Shown one piece after another: positions 1 to 10,776 of a stretch of DNA of 64,000 nucleotides. Where the stretch lies: contig OX387201.1 in the NCBI GenBank assembly GCA_947561715.1, positions 18,552,001-18,616,000 of the forward strand. The letters run 5' to 3'. A model generated the notes under the pieces. The model did not search any database. It saw nothing but the letters and a program-made list of their open reading frames with translations, and was not told the origin of the DNA. Both the position numbers and the translations under genes were made by a program. The number at the start of each line of letters is the position of its first letter. Position 1 is the stretch's first letter. The stretch is from Ascidia mentula (taxonomy: Eukaryota > Chordata > Ascidiacea > Phlebobranchia > Ascidiidae).

Positions 1-3000
1 CGCAAAATTCTTTTTTAGTTCCTACAAATAGAGTAACAGATCAAGTAAAATGTTCAATGATAATTTATCATAGCTGGTGTGTTCACTCTGGAATCAAGAG
101 AGACACAAGATGCAGATCTGAAACAAAACCCAGACATTGACATGACATCCTCTACTTAATGTTGCAGATCCATGATAACTAATGGAAAAGGTTAAGGTTA
201 ACTAAGGGCATGTGACTCTACACCAGGGCTCACCAAAGTATGGTCCACAAGGTTAGTTCATGTGGCCCGCCGGGCTTGCATCCCAAATAGCAAATCAGTT
301 TATCCTATCCCACTATAACATAAATCTTGTTTCTTTTGTAATATACTGACAGGGATAATAGGCTGAAGAATATATTTAATGCAAATATGTATATTGTCTT
401 CTGTACAAAGGAATTTTTTACATTATAGTTGTTCAAATAATACTACCTAACAGATAACTAACAGATCCCAGTACGAACTGCAATTCATAGAATAAAGAAA
501 GATAAACAAGCAACAAAATTCATATTATTGGTCCCCATGCTTATTTATTTTATATGCGCAAAAGAGCCATAATATTCACTGAGAGCTCTTATCACAACAG
601 ACTGTGGCACAGGGCTAGCTGGTAGACAGGCACACAGATTTTCACTTTGTGGTACCTTTTGGTCAATCTTCGATATGTTGAGTACCAAACTAAGTTCCAA
701 TGACCATAGACGAACCACATTAAGCGCACTATGGCCAAACAACTGTAGCCCTGTGCCACAGTCGCCAGCTGCACTGATGAGACCTTACAGGTCGAATCTG
801 TCTGCAGCTCTCATTGAATATTATGGCTCTTTTGCGCATATAAAGTAAATAAGCATGGGGACCAATAATATGAATTGTGTGAGCTGCATACAGATGGCCA
901 TTGTTTCAACCTATAAAATATTATTAGTGCAGCTTGGTGTGGACAATCTTACCATGGCAGCACTGATGAGACCTTGTGGGTTGAAACAGTGGCCAACTGT
1001 ATGAAGCTCACAAAAAATAATATATTGAAAATGGAATAAGAAACCTAAACCATTTTGCTGTAATTACCTGATTAAGTTCAAACATCTCGAGGTATTTTTC
1101 TTTGAACGGGTCAGACTCTCTCTCAACATTTCACCATTTTCTTTCGATAACTTCTTGCTTAACTTCAGATGTTGCTAAGCTTGACTCACTGCACGGCCAT
1201 GTAAGGCTTTAAAGTTCTGGATGTTCTCTAATTCCAAAATCTGAAACAATGTGCATTTGAAATGTTATACAAATCGAATTATGCTTGTCTTTGTAAGAAA
1301 ATGTAATTGAATCACTTGATGTTATGTTTGTGCAGAATGATCTACAGTTTTTGCAAACGATTGTCTTTTACAACATTTCAGTGTCATGCACTTATGTTGT
1401 TTAATCAATTACAAAATCATTGTACATTTCATCAGTAAATACTTCACGACCAAATGATAAATACTATGTTTTATACAGTAAGCATCATTATGATGCAAGC
1501 AAATCTTTGCTTTGAGGTGTGAATATGTAAATGATGACAGGACAAAAAACAAATATTTTACTAGTTTCAAGTTTTCTTACCCCGTTATCCATAAGTTCAT
1601 GGTATTTCGCTGCTAACTTCTTTTCATTTTCAAAGTAGGTGGCATCGTGTTTCCTCTGAAACAAAAGTTTTATTTAACACAAAAAAATATTTGCTATGCA
1701 AGAAAATTTAATGCATAAACCCACATGCAATTTCAATTATCCCAATTGCTAACTGCGATATTAGGATATGTTTGTGCAGTAAAAATCAAAACAATTACTT
1801 TGAAATAATTTTTGAAGAAAGATTTTTCCTCCTCTGCCTTTTCAATAAACTGACTTTCCATTTGTTTCCTCAACGTTGCATTTGCCCAAAGTTGCGACGA
1901 AGAGAGAATTCTTTTTCCAGACTTCAAACATTTCTTATGGCATTCTTCAAATGGTTCTTCCATTGCAAAGAGAGCTTTCAAAATCAAAACACGTTCAATG
2001 GAAACAGCAAAATACAAATGTCTGAAATGAATAAATATTATCCTTGTTGTCCGGCTGATAGTCACAACAAATTGACCAACGAAGAACGTTTTTTTTCTGT
2101 ATTTCCATTTAATCAGCTTAATATAGAGTTCAAAAAGTTGCCACAAGTTTCCACAAATATAGTAAATTGATTGATTCAACATTACAAGGAAACTCACCAT
2201 CATGCTTTCCCTGTAGCTGCTAACAGCATTCGATTGTAAGCAGTGCATTACATTCTGAAACAAACCATATATTAGAATATAATATTTTTGTACAGTGGTG
2301 CACATAAAATTCAGAATAACTCCAGGCAATCATGATTACCTCTTGGTTTTTTGCACTTTCAATCTCACTGATAATTACATCTCTTTTTTCTTGCAAAGTC
2401 AAATTGAAACTCAGCATTTGTTGATCTGACAATGATTGAACGACTCTTTTTTAACTACTAATTTTGTTCGAAGACTTTCGCCATGTTAAAACCAGTATCC
2501 ATTAATATAACAAAAGCAAACAATAGAATTTTTCACCCCAAACCACTTGAGAAAACTTTGGGTCCAAAGCTGTCTCAAGATGTTGTTTTGCTTCATCATT
2601 CGCCAAAGAATGTTGCTGAAAAACATCATCCTTGCATGTGCATTCATGTTCCTGCAAAAAGCGTTAAGTTTTAATGTCATCAGATAGCATTTAATTGTTA
2701 ACAAACATACAACAATCACCATCTTGAAATAATACCAATCACCAAAGCATTTACCTTCATTTTACTCAGATAAATTTCCAAAGCCTTTGAAAAAATTGCT
2801 TCCATTTCACCCGACTGAAAACAAATAATGACGCAGTATGAAGAACAATAAATTTATTCCAACCTATGATTTTTAAGTAGAAGTGTGAACAAAATATGCA
2901 GTGTCATAAAAAAGGATATGATGTGGATGAGGTGCATATTTTCAATAACTTGAAAGATAGTAGGAAAATATACGTAAAAAAGGTATAACGGAGCAATGAA

Positions 3001-6000
3001 CAAGTCAAGCAAAAATCACCTCTTTTCCAAAATACATGACTTTGTTAATATCAGTTTATCATGTTAAACTAGGGTGTGTCACACATGTGTCTCACGATGT
3101 CATCAATATTATTAAGATGTCATCAAACATTAATAAACATTAAGGCTGCAGCCTTTTAGTCTTCCACATACATTTTGGGTTGAAATATAAAGCCATAAAT
3201 TGTGAAGGTTTGTGACTATTTTATGCTTTGTTCTAAGGCTGCAGTTTATGAAGGTTAAGTTCAGGGTGGCAAAGCTATTTAGTCTGAAGAGTTGTGACTG
3301 TATTACCGTAATCTATGGTAATATTTAATCAATTTTAGGGAACACAGAGTTAAACAAGTTATTTATTTTTAAAGTTTTGTCCAATCCCTATAACTTACTG
3401 TTTTGCTTCCATCAACTGGTAGTGTGTCATAAGTGCTTTGCGTTTGCTTTAAAACCTTTCAAAATAAAAAAGTTAATAAAATAATTAGCACATCTTCACA
3501 ATCTTGAACACCATCATGATGTAACAAAGATTTCATTCCTTAACAAACATTAACAAACTTTTCACATAAATGTTAGTAAAAGAAAAATCCATAAACGAGG
3601 CATTTTTCTCACTCCAAGCAGTAATTTCTTACACAGCTCAGTTTCATGTCATTCCGTTGTAGCTGTTTGTAGTTGTTTGTAACACGCTTTAGTGCAACCT
3701 AAATAAAATATTAGGTGACAATCCAAATTTTTGGATGTAAAAATTACACTACAATCAAATAAAAGTTTATTGGTTACTTACCAGCTTTCTTTTAAAGTCA
3801 TCCTCAAACATTATCTTGTAACTGTTTGTGTATGTTCCCAATGCACTGATACCACTTTGATACCAACCCAGGTGTCTGAAGTCTTGTATTTTTTCAAATC
3901 TTCGTACTTTTCGAAGATAAAATCCTGAGCATTTGAGGTAATATTTTCATATGATGTGTCAACTGACATGATACCCTGAAGCATTAGTTATGATGTAAGA
4001 CCACATACAATAATGCACAGTAAAAGAGAAAATACTGCACAAGTTTTCCAACATTTTTTTTCAAATTTTAGGCAAACATTTAGAGGCCAATCTTACAATG
4101 ACCATTATGAAATGTCTTAAATACAGGTAAAAGAATAACTTTACACACACACTTCTGTTATGCTTTTGATATAGTCTTCAATTTGAAGCTCAATGGCACG
4201 AAAATACTCATGTCGGGCTGTGTCCTGCGTCAAAACCAGTTGTAAATGTAATTAAGTGACCAAAAGTTGAAATAGGATCAGTTATGAGGTAGAATATTCA
4301 TAATGTCAGAAATGGGAAAAAATCAAAACAGGATCCAAACAGAAGTGAAAGAGGTAAGTTGCGTGATTAAGACAGAAACATTAACCGATCATGCAGTAAA
4401 TGCATTAAACATTGCACAACCAAACCAAAGAATCTATGTGTCAAGAAATGTGCAATTGATATAGAGCATCAAATACTAAAACACAACAAGTGAAAACCAA
4501 CCTCCAAATAAAGCCTTCCTAGATCATAGTTTCCGTCGTTCATGGATTTCATGTATCGCTCGATCCGTCTAAAAGTTTGTTTTCCATTTCTTTCTGACAT
4601 TGTCCAGTGTGCGAAGCTTTTTCTTCTGTTCTCGGGGCAAATTGGTTTGTAAGCAAACTGGCAGACCACCTTCATGTAGTCGACAGGAAGATCTTTAAAA
4701 CCACAAATTACAAATATGCAATTTGTAAGCAAACGATACCATTTATAACTATAGTTTACATATTTTAAATCTTTTTATTAAATTCCAGTGCAAGTTAATG
4801 CACAAATAGTGGAACAACTTTTTGAACAGGACGTGTACAATGCAAATACATGCATGATAAAAAAATTTTGTATCAGAACATAGAAATATTGGAATGCTGC
4901 AGACAGGGTGTGTGCATTACTGTTTCGACCTGTAAGGTCTCATCAGTGCAGCTGTTGACAGTGGCACTGTGCTAGCTTTTACACTAGCGGGCACACTAAT
5001 TTCCACTTTGCGGTACCTTTCGGTAAACGTCGATCTGTTTGGTACCCTATACTAAGTACCGAACAACAGAGACGACGAACCACTGTGGAGCGAACTATGG
5101 CCAAACGGATCTAGTGATAAACGCGGTAACCGATAGTGATAAACGCAAAAACACCAATGCAATATATGTGAAAAAAAAGCACCATGGCCAAACGGATCTT
5201 ACCTTACAGGTCGAAACAGTGCGTGTACATACCCTGTCTGCAGCTTTCCAATATTATGGCTTTTTTCAAACAAAGAAATATACGCCACAGAACCAACCTT
5301 TTGAGTGCATAACATCCTTGACTGAAGGCAGAGTGTAGCACATACAGCTATTAAATGCTACAGAAAGTAGATCAAAGGAATATTCTGAGGTGGAATATTT
5401 TGTCAAAACTGTTTTGAGATAGTCATTATTTTGTCCATATTTGGGGCCTTTGTATTCATGGATGACAAAAACCAATTCCTTGCAAAAACAAACATTTATA
5501 AGTAATTTTTTACAATGCAACCAGAAAACCTGTGAATTACAAATAATTTTGTTTCCAATATCATTGAATGTATCGTATATATCACATAATATATCATGTG
5601 TTTGACATATTTTAATTATACCTGCAATATAGAAGTGAATCCATACCATTGAATTTTCTTTGCATAATCCACAAACACCTGAGAATAAACAGAACAGATA
5701 CAAAAAAATATGCACAAGTGGTTATGATAAATTATAGATTTGATATATAAATGATATCATAGGCGTCGATTTTTCAAAGTTTTGTAAAATATTAAGGGTA
5801 GATTATGGGTTCAATACTAAAGGATAAATATTAAGTCATATACCAATATATTAATCCAATTGTAATTTTTATTCTGTGGAATGTTTCTAACATACAAACT
5901 TCTCCAAACCTTCAAGTGGGACAAATCCGATTCTGTAATCTCCTCTAGTACATTGATAACAATAGTGGAAGCCATGGCACCAGCACATTGCAAAATACAT

Positions 6001-7531
6001 TTGTTTGAACTAAATGTTTTTTTATTCAACTCCAGAGTCAGCATAGAAAAACAACGAAGCTGGTTGAAAAATAAAATGGATGGTGCTTATTTATATTCTT
6101 TATGTTTAAACTTGTTATCGTGCACATAAACACTTTGGTAGATTTACTAGTTGTGAGTAAGAAGTTTAGAATGACACAAAATCAATATAACTGTCTTCAA
6201 GGCAAAAAATATTTACTGGAAAATTAAAAATGTAAATGTGGACATTGTGGACACAATTTACATATTATCTAACCACAAAATCAGCAATATGAATTGTAAT
6301 GGAAATACGAAATTATAAAGATATGAAGATTTGATTGCACATTTTTTTTGACACCAAGATCTCTTGATTCAAAATATTTTTTTTTTAACATTCAAAAAAA
6401 ATGGAAGTGATGACAAAAAAAAAAATCTCTGAAAATAAGCATCTCTTGTAAATACATCAGTTATTTTTGCAAATCAATGCAACAAAAATAAACAAAGTAA
6501 AAAAACTAGTACTTCTTAATGCTTAATGCAAATTCAAATTTTACTACTTCTACTTACAAGCTGATCATCCTCTATTGGACAACAAATGGGGTTTCCTGCA
6601 AACAGAGACCAGTTATTCTATCAAGTTGTCTGATGGGAAAGTTTTTTGCATAACAGTGCTGCTTGTATCGCTGGAAGATTGCATTAGTTGGTGCCTGTTA
6701 AACACAAAAATCAATAAAGCCCTCATGAACTTTGGTGTTTCAGCAATGGAGTCAACCATAAGTGAACTTTAGACAGGGCCACTGTTTTACATTATTAATG
6801 GATGTTTTCACATGGATATTTGATGTTCAACAACATCACTAGACACCAACCTGCATTGTTGAAAACTAATATGTTTGACAGTACCCTGCTTTAGCTTGTC
6901 CAAAGTGTTTGAACGGAATAGTTGACTTACTGTTAAATGTCTTGTCTGTTTCATGTACTCCAAATACACAAGAAAGAAAACTTTCTTTGACATTTCATCT
7001 GTTCCAAAAACTCCCACATTAACAAATCCATCACCGGCATGATCGAATGCTGCCTGAGCATAATGAGGAGTCCACAAATGTCTGTTTGGATTATCCTGAT
7101 GATGGACCAACTGTCGCACTACAAATAAACACAGGTTAACTTGATCAAAAAAATGTAAACTGGTGAAAGCAGATTGGATAATTTTTGTATGACTTTTGAT
7201 TGTGAGGATGAAGTGCAGAATAGCAAACACTTTTCGTATGTTAATGCATTGGGTCTTTTTTGTGCAGATAATCAGTAAACATTTTAAGACTTTCTTTCCA
7301 TCTGGTAAAAGTGTATGGGATAGGAGAAATTGTAATTCATGCCTAGTAGGCCTTGGGTGTCTAACACATGATTTCAGAAAAACAAATTGCTTTTTGACAG
7401 GAAAAAAGCTTGGTTCGTGCATTTTATCCTATGTCACAAATTTTTTTTCCAAAAATCACAAATATATAATATACGTCAAACCACAAGAAAAAGTTTCAAA
7501 AATACTTACGAAGCATGTCCTTAGATCCCAT
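1..7531 (-). CDS. Gene X: multi-exon gene of unknown family, 3' end beyond the window
   Basis: Reading the minus strand, exons with clean AG/GT borders follow one another. Exon 1 (7531-7510) encodes MGSKDML. The next (about 7121-6929) includes the stretch HLWTPHYAQAAFDHAG. Later exons lie near 6.69-6.57, 6.00-5.88, 5.68-5.62, 5.48-5.30, 4.69-4.50, 4.23-4.15, 3.87-3.78, 3.69-3.62, 3.46-3.41, 2.82-2.76, 2.66-2.51, 2.40-2.33, 2.26-2.20, 2.01-1.80, 1.65-1.58, 1.24-1.19 and 1.11-1.06 kb. The 6.0 kb exon is Cys/aromatic rich (CWCHGFHYCYQC). Exons below 3 kb are charged and helical and look like coiled coil. I do not recognise the family. The C-terminal helices are only faintly like those of guanylate-binding proteins, and no P-loop is visible. 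Joins near 6.6 and 3.8 kb are uncertain in frame. A second copy of its 5' end lies at 58.9-59.7 kb. Confidence 0.55.
523..885. repeat. Inverted-repeat element E1 carrying a hammerhead-like segment
   Basis: The left arm (523-640) returns in inverted orientation at about 745-880; for example, TATGCGCAAAAGAGCC at 552 matches GGCTCTTTTGCGCATA near 826. The inner core (about 604-740) is shared with the element at 4882-5262, so this is a dispersed family. The right arm contains an extra segment with a hammerhead-type core (767-809) that the left arm lacks. No transposase is present. It lies downstream of the last gene X exon seen (about 1.06 kb). Confidence 0.7.
767..809 (+). ncRNA. Degenerate hammerhead ribozyme, stem III missing
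   Basis: The 5' stem I strand AGCTGCA is followed by the core CTGATGAG, the stem II hairpin ACCTTACAGGT, then CGAA, then CTGTC and the 3' stem I strand TGCAGCT. Compared with the complete copies at 4896-4954 and 56812-56864, the segment forming stem III is deleted and the GAAA box is incomplete, so cleavage is not expected. Confidence 0.6.
883..933 (-). ncRNA. Degenerate hammerhead-like sequence
   Basis: On the minus strand the stem I strands GCTGCA and TGCAGC are perfect. GAAAC and the CTGTA cleavage-site region are present, but the box that should read CTGATGA reads CTAATAA and the stem II region is altered. Two invariant G positions are changed, so this is probably inactive. It sits head to head with the copy at 957-1008. 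Confidence 0.5.
957..1008 (+). ncRNA. Hammerhead ribozyme-like sequence, core intact, stem I weak
   Basis: Core boxes CTGATGAG and GAAAC are present. Stem II (GACCT, TGT loop, GGGTT) can pair with G-U wobbles, stem III is ACAG with CTGT, and the cleavage position is A. Stem I (GCAGCA against TGAAGC) pairs poorly. Activity is doubtful. Confidence 0.55.
4896..4954 (-). ncRNA. Complete type I hammerhead ribozyme
   Basis: On the minus strand every part of the type I fold is present in order. The 5' stem I strand is GCTGCA, then the invariant CTGATGA box, then stem II with its closing G-C pair (GACCT, TAC loop, AGGTC), then GAAA. Stem III pairs ACAG with CTGT around a loop of about 13 nt. The cleavage-site C follows, then the 3' stem I strand TGCAGC, a perfect 6-bp complement. 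Both termini lie at stem I, which defines type I. It is in sense orientation inside an intron of gene X, between the exons at about 5.30-5.48 and 4.50-4.69 kb. The fold is seen directly; activity is inferred from the conserved core. Confidence 0.85.
5201..5244 (+). ncRNA. 3' half of a hammerhead ribozyme
   Basis: Stem II (ACCTTACAGGT), CGAAACAG, CTGTC and TGCAGC are present, but the upstream CTGATGAG box and the 5' stem I strand are replaced by a duplicated core segment of the element. It cannot fold as a hammerhead by itself. Confidence 0.65.
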
Positions 7532-7559
7532 TTTTAATTTTTGCTTCCCATAACTTCAA

Positions 7560-9265
7560 TCAAGTTAAAATTTGAATCTACAAACACCGTTCGGGGTTTC
7601 CCCGTACGTAAGAATAAATCATTTTCATTAATAGTTATTTTTCATGTCTTGAGTGCGATTAGTAAAAAAATTTTATTAAAATCATCTTACATAGAAACAA
7701 GTCTGTCTTTTCCTTAAATGCTTTCCTTTAAATTAATACATAACTTGCTTTCTCCTGTGTGAAAAAAGTCTCACGCTTGATTGCGTTTGTCTGCTTCCAG
7801 CACTTCTTCTTCCAAAGTTTTTCCTATGCGTGATCGAGGTGCCGTGCGTTGCTGCTTGCTGTGCTGATAATATACTTGTTACGACGCAAGGTTATTGTAA
7901 GTCGTTTACGTTATTTGCTAAAAAAACACATTACGTTATTCGCTTAAAAAATCTTCGGTAGAGCGGAACCCTGACCTTTCAACTCGTCGCCATTGATTCA
8001 GTAAAATGAGGAACTGAATTTGTGCAATCTTTCAAGTTTGCTGTGAAGCAACTTGTTTATTGGTTCCTTTGCTATAGTTAGCCATAGATTTATAACAAAT
8101 ATTCTTGGAAATGTAGCTGAAAATGTTTAACGTAAGGTTAAGCAGTAACTTTAGGTTTTGGTTGTCCAGAAGCAGAAACAAAACTGTTTGTCAAATCGGG
8201 TTGCTGATGTGTGGGATTGATGCTCGTGATATTTCACGAACTTCAGCTGTTGTCGCTAATGGAAAAACTAATCAAACAGTTGATGCACTTCTTAGTTTTG
8301 TTGTCAAATATCTGCAACTGTAGTTAAAAATTTAAAATGATTATTAGAAAGCAACAGACAGCTTCTATGTGCATGTTTGGTATTGCCTACTTCAAAAGGG
8401 CACGTTTGTCAACGTAATGTAAGTTAGATTCAAAATGCGGTTTAATACTGATGACAATATTGTTATCGCTAACGTAAACTATAACACGATGTCGAATTCT
8501 TGTATTTACAAAGCATGAATCGACACATCAAAAAGGATATACTGCCCCAATAACAGAGCAAATCCGTTTATTTGGGGCAAAAGAGCAATCACATTCTTTT
8601 CGTTAAACTGTAGAAAATACGAAAGTTACAGTGCGCCAAAAACGTCACACTTTACTGATCACATCTCACGTAAAGTTTTTCTCTTGTGTGATGCTATTAA
8701 CGCAACGAAGAGAATAGCGTGGCGTGCAGTTAAAGCTAGCTAGTTCAACCTTTTCGGCAGAAGAAACACATACAGTTTGCATATGATTTCACGAAACACT
8801 TAACAATTAATTTATGATTTTGTTTTCTTTTAACGTTAGCATAACGGACATAGTCATGTTTTACCTTTTTTGACTTTGTTTTAAAGGAGTAGTGTTGGTC
8901 GCTTATTTATGCTACTTGCTAGAAATACTCACCTGTTTTGTCACGTATATTATTTGTAAAAATTAGATGCTAATATTACGGAACACCAGTTAGTGTGACA
9001 TGCGGGTGTTACGACGCAAACCTATATGGGGCTTACAAGCTACCAGTACCCAATGTGTGAAAGTAAACCATTAATGAACGCATTTAAGGATTTCTTTAAT
9101 ATTTGCCTGCATTCGTTTATTCCCGCAAAACATATAATTCACAGTAAAGCTCACCATGCACTTAGAACTACTGTAAACCGAACAACGCTTAGGAGGCCAC
9201 ATGTTTTCCACACGGCCCTAGAAAATACGGGGCCAGGAAGAAGTGAAATCATTTTGATTTCCGGT
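7560..9265. other. Intergenic stretch, no gene seen
   Basis: This is AT-rich sequence between the 5' end of gene X and the start of duplication unit A. The first about 100 bp upstream of the gene X start is repeated at about 59.68-59.75 kb. A 66-codon ORF at 8123-8323 has no recognisable features and no supporting splice context, so I do not call it. Confidence 0.5.
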
Positions 9266-9269
9266 ATAA

Positions 9270-10060
9270 TATCGAAATGCGCGCTTGGCAACAATGAAAA
9301 CCACTGTATAGCGCGACGCACACCTAATGACTAGCGGGTCATTCACGCAGCACTCATTGCACCAGCCAATCAACGACTTGCACGTGAACCAATGAAGCGT
9401 TACAGGAAATCCAATTAAGCGGTATGGGATACGGAAATAAATCCAAAAGGGAATTTGATAAAACGTGAGAGCAGGAAACCGATGAAAAACAAAAGAATTG
9501 TGCAATGTGTTGTGCGCATGGGTAATAAAGACTGCTTTAAATAAACAACACAGATAATCAAAGAAAGCAAAAAGAAAAACATTAGTGCCGTGTGTCATTT
9601 TCGCCACACTTGATAAGAATGTATGAGTTAAAAAGTCATCTGTCTTCCGTGTACATAAGGTTTGTTTGTCAGCGGTGACTGAAAATGTTCCAGCGCATTC
9701 AGCTTCGCTTTTATGTTTTCTGAACAAACAAATCGGGAAACTGGATCAGCCAAAGTTCAGACCTGCCATGAAACAACATGTTTGTGTCACGTAAGCGGCG
9801 TTAAAAGCACTGTTTTTTCCTCAAGACCAATAAGTAGTCATGCAAAGTAAAGTGCAAGTACATATATTATCCATATGGCGTATTTTAAAGATTCAAATGG
9901 TGTTGATTTTGTGATATCTAGAAAGAAATATTTATGAGCAACAAACAAGAAAAAGTTGGGCAATATACGAGAAAATATTTCAAACAAGCGAATGTGTGTA
10001 GACAGGTCATTGCGGAAACAAGCATGACTGTACTGAAAATTACTCCTCCGGAATGTAGTG
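9270..10060 (-). pseudogene. Broken membrane-protein-like ORF (copy A)
   Basis: The minus strand matches the open 196-codon ORF at 45440-46030. Here the reading frame is interrupted several times; only the C-terminal part (9727-9218) stays open, with hydrophobic segments such as FLFAFFDYLCCLFKAVF. The family is not recognised. It could be a decayed multi-pass membrane receptor, which is a guess from hydrophobicity only. Confidence 0.35.
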
Positions 10061-10505
10061 CAGGCCTACATTATACGCTGATTTGAAGATCAATACCAAT
10101 CAATAGAGTTTAAAGTGTATGTAGTCGGCTCAACACCAATGTTAACAAAAACTGCTCGTTACCGGGGGTAAACATCGTTTTTTATGTTGTACAACAAATC
10201 TGAGTCGTGTCGTGACTCCAGTATCAACACAGGAAAATTATAGTAAGCTTTAAACTTCAGCGAACTTAGTACATAGTCGATAAACTGTACTTTAAGCTTT
10301 TCGAAAATCCTTTTTAATGCCAATTTCATTAATTTGGAATAATATCAGCAATAGCACTTTAAAAATCGACCCAGCATCATCATAATACTTATTTTCTTTT
10401 GTTTTTTGGGGGGAATACTTTTATGTTTACTCAATAGCGCCACCTATAGTTAGCGTCATCAGTCGTCTGCGCAACGATAATTGAGATCGCAAACTAGCCC
10501 AGATA
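9270..10505. repeat. Segmental duplication, left high-identity block (unit A)
   Basis: It aligns almost base for base with about 45320-46527, including noncoding stretches such as CAATAGCGCCACCTATAG (10437 and 46452). Similarity stops abruptly after AACTAGCCCAGATA at about 10505 in A and 46527 in B, just before the two NLR genes. Confidence 0.85.
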
Positions 10506-10776
10506 ATAATTAGATTATTTTGATTTAGAAAAAATATGAAGCGAATATTTCAACAGTCGATAAAATCTTAACCTATGTAAGGATCCTGACGTGTTAATTT
10601 GTTTGGCAAAAGTGTGTCCATGACCTTGTTGACCTAATTTGTACAGCATTAGGATTTAGACATTGTTTGGCTAAACCTAATTACAATAATGTGATTTTGT
10701 TGACAGCTGAATTGTTTGTTACTTTTTGTTAAATTGTGATTTTCTTTCTGGGGCTAGCCTTAAACCAACAAGTATC

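Larger units (their letters stand above)
4882..5262. repeat. Inverted-repeat element E2 with hammerhead sequences at both ends
   Basis: The ends are inverted copies of one another: GGAATGCTGCAGACAGGG at 4891 matches CCCTGTCTGCAGCTTTCC at about 5232. The left end is a complete minus-strand hammerhead ribozyme (4896-4954), and the right end is the 3' half of a plus-strand one (5201-5244). The core (about 4968-5110) matches the core of E1 at 604-740. Inside, ATGGCCAAACGGATCT occurs twice (near 5098 and 5184), which marks an internal duplication that replaced the 5' half of the right ribozyme. It lies in an intron of gene X. Confidence 0.7.

Noticed and set aside
1772-2170. 132-codon plus-strand ORF
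   Set aside because: It overlaps a well-bounded minus-strand exon of gene X and shows no features of its own.
1060-2820. Gene X C-terminus as a guanylate-binding protein
   Set aside because: The helical pattern is suggestive, but no GTPase P-loop or other GBP motif was found upstream, so the name is not supported.
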